Source: Rhodospirillaceae bacterium
Lineage (GTDB): Bacteria > Pseudomonadota > Alphaproteobacteria > Rhodospirillales > Rhodospirillaceae
DNA length: 64,000 bases
Reading direction: 5' to 3'
Assembly (NCBI GenBank): GCA_028822445.1
Contig: JAPKDQ010000003.1
Span: 124,001-188,000, forward strand
The number at the start of each line of letters is the position of its first letter. Position 1 is the stretch's first letter. The notes beneath the pieces are model-generated. The model did no database searches and was not told the origin of the DNA. It saw only the letters and a list, made by a program, of their open reading frames with translations. This document shows positions 60,742 to 64,000 of the stretch, one piece after another. The translations under genes and the position numbers were made by a program.

Positions 60742-63024
60742 ATGCACACTCACTACTCACATTTTCGATCAGTCTTCGCTGCGGCGGCTTTTTCTTTTTC
60801 TTGGCTCCAAGTGTCCACAGCATGGAGCCAGGAAAGCGCCCGACAGGACGTGGCTGATGAGTCGCCCTCGCCGCTCATTATTGAATCCATTACCATCGTC
60901 TCCAGCCGCAATGCAGCGGACCGTATCGCCGGCTCCGCAGACTTTTTGAGTGCCGCTGATCTTGAAGAATTCGATTACGGAGACATTAACCGCATCCTAC
61001 GCCGTCTACCCGGGGTCAATATACAGGATGAAGACGGATTTGGCTTGCGGCCCAACATCGGGCTACGCGCCACCGGACTCGATCGGTCTTCGAAGATCAC
61101 GCTCATGGAGGACGGCGTTCTCATCGCACCGGCACCGTATGCCGCGCCATCCGCTTATTACTTTCCTCACGCCGCACGCATCTCAGCGGTTGAGGTGGTC
61201 AAAGGACCAAGTGCCATCAAGTACGGTCCTTTCACCACCGGCGGCGCCATCAATCTGTTTTCTACACCGGTGCCAGAAACAACCGGCGGCCAAATCGATG
61301 CCCTTTTCGGCTCAGACTCCTTTACCCAAATTCATGCCCGTGGCGGCAACCGTGTCGCTGTGTCTGACGCCTTAGAAATCGGCGTCTCTGGCGAAGCGCT
61401 CAAATGGAACAGCGATGGGTTCAAAGTGCTCGACGGGGGCGGCAACACGGGATTCGATATTAATGACTATGTGGGCAAGGTCGAGCTCGTCTCGCACCAC
61501 GTGGAGGGCGTAAAGCAGAGCCTTCAGATCAAGGCGCAGTATTCGAACGAAATTTCAAACGAGACCTACCTCGGCCTGACAGACAAAGACTTCGCAGCAA
61601 CACCCTTCCGGCGCTATCGGGGCAGTCAACGCGATCAAATGGACGCTGATCACCGCGGTTACCAGGTGACATACAGGGCCAGCTTTACGGAAGGACCGAG
61701 CGTCACTGTCGTGGCCTATCGCAACGAATTCGAACGCGATTGGTTTAAACTGGCTAAGGTTGCTGACCCTGCAGCAGGGAAAGTCAGCCTAAGTAAGCTT
61801 TTAGAGCAACCCACCGCTTTTCCCGGCGCCTTCGATACCATTATCGGCAAGCAAGGGTTTATCAGCGCCGATAACGCGCTCGCCGTAAAACATAATAGTA
61901 GAAGCTATGTCTCAGAAGGTATCCAGGCCGCCGTAGTTACGCCATTTAATATTAGCGGCATAAGCCACAAAGTTACCGGCAGCTTCCGTTACCACGAAGA
62001 TCGCATGAACCGTTTTCAGTGGGTAGACAGCTTCCGCATGGACAACGGCACCATGGTGCAGACCTCGGCCGGTATTCCTGGGACAGACAGCAATAGAATT
62101 GACTCTGCAAAAGCATGGTCGGGTTATGTCAACGATGAAATTGCCATGGGGCGCTGGACGTTAACGCCTGGCGTGCGCATTGAGAGCATCGATTTCCAGC
62201 GCCTAGATTACGGGAAAACCGACCCGGAAAGAACGGGGAATAGCCTCAAAACCAAGCGCAATTCCGTCACTGCCGTCATGCCCGGGATCGGTATCGCGTA
62301 CAGAATCTCAGACCCTACCCTTGTGTTTGCCGGGGTCCATCGCGGGTTCACCCCGCCTGGTGCAGGATCAGCTGCCGAGGAGGAGACATCGGTGAACTAC
62401 GAAGCCGGCGTCCGTTATTTGGAAAGCGGGCTTTATGCAGAGGGCATCGGGTTCTTTACCAACTATCAAAACCTCATCGGTACCTGCACAAACTCATCAG
62501 GTGGTGGGTGCCTCATCGGAGATCAGTTCGACGCCGGAAAAGTTGATACCTACGGTCTAGAAGCAACATTGGGCTTAGACCTTGCCAGCGCTACCGAAAG
62601 CCAATGGTCGGTGCCCCTAGACATCACCTACACCTTTACCCGTGCACGCTTCCAAAGCGGCTTTAAAAGCGGCTTCGGTCCATGGGGGTCAGTCGTAAAA
62701 GGTGACAGCCTTCCCTACATTCCGCGTCATCAAACAACAATTAGCCTAGGCGTTGTCGATGCACATTGGAGCCTTCGAGCATCACTGAACTACGTTTCTA
62801 AAACGCGCAGTCAGGCAGGCCAAGGACCTATTGCTGTCTCTGAAACAGTCGACTCCCGAGCAGTCGTGGACTTAGCAGGGGAAATCGCTCTAACCGAAAA
62901 CGCAGCTCTGGTTGTCAGGGCTGAAAACGTATTCGACACCGTCTATAGCGTTTCTCGCAGACCCGCCGGACTAAGACCCGGCCTCCCATTTTTAGCAAAA
63001 TTTGGTATTAAACTGCGCCTTTAA
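60742..63024 (+). CDS. TonB-dependent receptor (FecA-like ferric siderophore/citrate type)
   Basis: 760 aa; RRLPGVNIQDEDGFGLRPNIGLRATGLDRSSKITLMEDGVLIAPAPYAAPSAYYFP. Confidence 0.92.
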   Translation: MHTHYSHFRSVFAAAAFSFSWLQVSTAWSQESARQDVADESPSPLIIESITIVSSRNAADRIAGSADFLSAADLEEFDYGDINRILRRLPGVNIQDEDGFGLRPNIGLRATGLDRSSKITLMEDGVLIAPAPYAAPSAYYFPHAARISAVEVVKGPSAIKYGPFTTGGAINLFSTPVPETTGGQIDALFGSDSFTQIHARGGNRVAVSDALEIGVSGEALKWNSDGFKVLDGGGNTGFDINDYVGKVELVSHHVEGVKQSLQIKAQYSNEISNETYLGLTDKDFAATPFRRYRGSQRDQMDADHRGYQVTYRASFTEGPSVTVVAYRNEFERDWFKLAKVADPAAGKVSLSKLLEQPTAFPGAFDTIIGKQGFISADNALAVKHNSRSYVSEGIQAAVVTPFNISGISHKVTGSFRYHEDRMNRFQWVDSFRMDNGTMVQTSAGIPGTDSNRIDSAKAWSGYVNDEIAMGRWTLTPGVRIESIDFQRLDYGKTDPERTGNSLKTKRNSVTAVMPGIGIAYRISDPTLVFAGVHRGFTPPGAGSAAEEETSVNYEAGVRYLESGLYAEGIGFFTNYQNLIGTCTNSSGGGCLIGDQFDAGKVDTYGLEATLGLDLASATESQWSVPLDITYTFTRARFQSGFKSGFGPWGSVVKGDSLPYIPRHQTTISLGVVDAHWSLRASLNYVSKTRSQAGQGPIAVSETVDSRAVVDLAGEIALTENAALVVRAENVFDTVYSVSRRPAGLRPGLPFLAKFGIKLRL

Positions 63025-63173
63025 AAGAAGGCAGGTATACGCAACAAGGCCAGAATGGACGGTGCTTCCCGCAATCCGGTAGCGCCGTCCCTGGTTCTCT
63101 GAAAGTTTTCCCTGTTACGACCCTAGTGTGTTTCTCAAATTGCAACATGCTTTGTTACTTCTAGGGCTGCTCA

Positions 63174-64000
63174 CTAAACAGCGGCTACTTCTCTGAATTT
63201 ATCTTCGTCCAACTCACCTTCTAACTTTGCCACCACAACAGCAACCGCGGCATCACCGCTGACGTTAACAGCCGTTCGCGCCATATCAAGTATGCGGTCA
63301 ATGGGTAGAATAAGTCCGACAATGAGCGCGGTTTGCTCTACGGAAATACCAATGACCGGCAATATGGTGGACAAGAGAAATAGAGATGCCGAAGGCACGC
63401 CCGCAGTTCCAATGGATGCCAGGGTCACCGTCACAGCAATCATGACATAGTCCATCGCAACAAGATCAATACCAAAGGCCTGTGCAGAAAAAACGGCGAC
63501 CACGCCCAAATAGAGCGCCGTTCCATCCATATTAATGGTCGCGCCAAGCGGAAGAACCGACGAGGCCACAGACTGTTTGACGCCGAGGTTTTCTTCAACG
63601 CAGGTCATAGTCACAGGCAATGTGGCTGAGCTAGAGGCGGTGGAATACGCCACAGCCTGAGCGTCTATAATGCCACGGAAGAACCGCACTGCCGGAAGCT
63701 TGAGTAACACCTTAATTAAGCCGCCGTACACCAAACCTGCATGTAAGATGCACGCTGTGTACACGACTACAACAAGGGTCAGAAGCTTAAAAATGGTCTC
63801 TGTCCCGAGCGTGCCAGCCACCCAAGCGACCAAAGCAAAAACACCGTAGGGCGCTAGCTCCATAACAATATGGGCCACTTTAAGCATGGCCTCTGCCGCT
63901 GCAGAGATCGCATCGCCAACCGCGCGGCCCTTCTCACCGGCCATGACGATACCTGTGCCAAACAAAAGAGCAAAGACGATGATTGCAAGCACATCACCTT
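63174..64000 (-). CDS. dicarboxylate/amino acid:cation symporter (SDF family), N-terminus beyond right window edge
   Basis: STASSSATLPVTMTCVEENLGV and PLGATINMDGTALYLGV family motifs; frame remains open to the window end (GDVLAIIVFALLFG). Confidence 0.93.
   Translation of the reverse strand, partial: GDVLAIIVFALLFGTGIVMAGEKGRAVGDAISAAAEAMLKVAHIVMELAPYGVFALVAWVAGTLGTETIFKLLTLVVVVYTACILHAGLVYGGLIKVLLKLPAVRFFRGIIDAQAVAYSTASSSATLPVTMTCVEENLGVKQSVASSVLPLGATINMDGTALYLGVVAVFSAQAFGIDLVAMDYVMIAVTVTLASIGTAGVPSASLFLLSTILPVIGISVEQTALIVGLILPIDRILDMARTAVNVSGDAAVAVVVAKLEGELDEDKFREVAAV

Overview
The window is a typical alphaproteobacterial chromosomal segment; lineage is inferred from gene content and synteny only. 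Housekeeping blocks run from about 1-38.5 kb and 52.2-64 kb: uppP (cut by the left edge), gltD-gltB, M17 aminopeptidase, TAXI binding protein, proXWV-type betaine transporter, gloB, an RND efflux pair, gmk, yicC, mltG-fabF-acpP-fabG-fabD, rpsF-rpsR-rplI, dnaB, alr, mlaE/mlaF-like, radA, cvpA, purF, SDR, der, bamB, guaA, rsmB-like, guaB, rlmE, ppx/gppA, MFS, tRNA-Gln(CTG), a FecA-like TonB receptor and a dicarboxylate symporter cut by the right edge. Between them (about 38.5-52.2 kb) is an AT-richer, gene-sparse accessory zone. It carries tandem paralogous methyltransferases, a divergent GIY-YIG-like protein, an MBL-fold hydrolase, a secreted PTP-like protein, a TPR protein with near-identical 102-bp repeats, a TonB receptor and a sterol-desaturase-family protein. 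The most interesting sequence-level observations are: (i) a second copy of the guaA 3'-end core (TCCCACTCAAT) 179 bp beyond guaA, at the edge of the accessory zone, resembling an integration attachment-site scar; (ii) a diverged direct duplication of the MBL gene's 3' end flanking the PTP-like gene; (iii) two unlisted gene ghosts, a histidine-kinase C-terminus between yicC and mltG and a frameshifted amidohydrolase C-terminus between an SDR gene and der. I found no CRISPR array, integrase, transposase or recognisable defence operon. I saw no convincing complete novel system.
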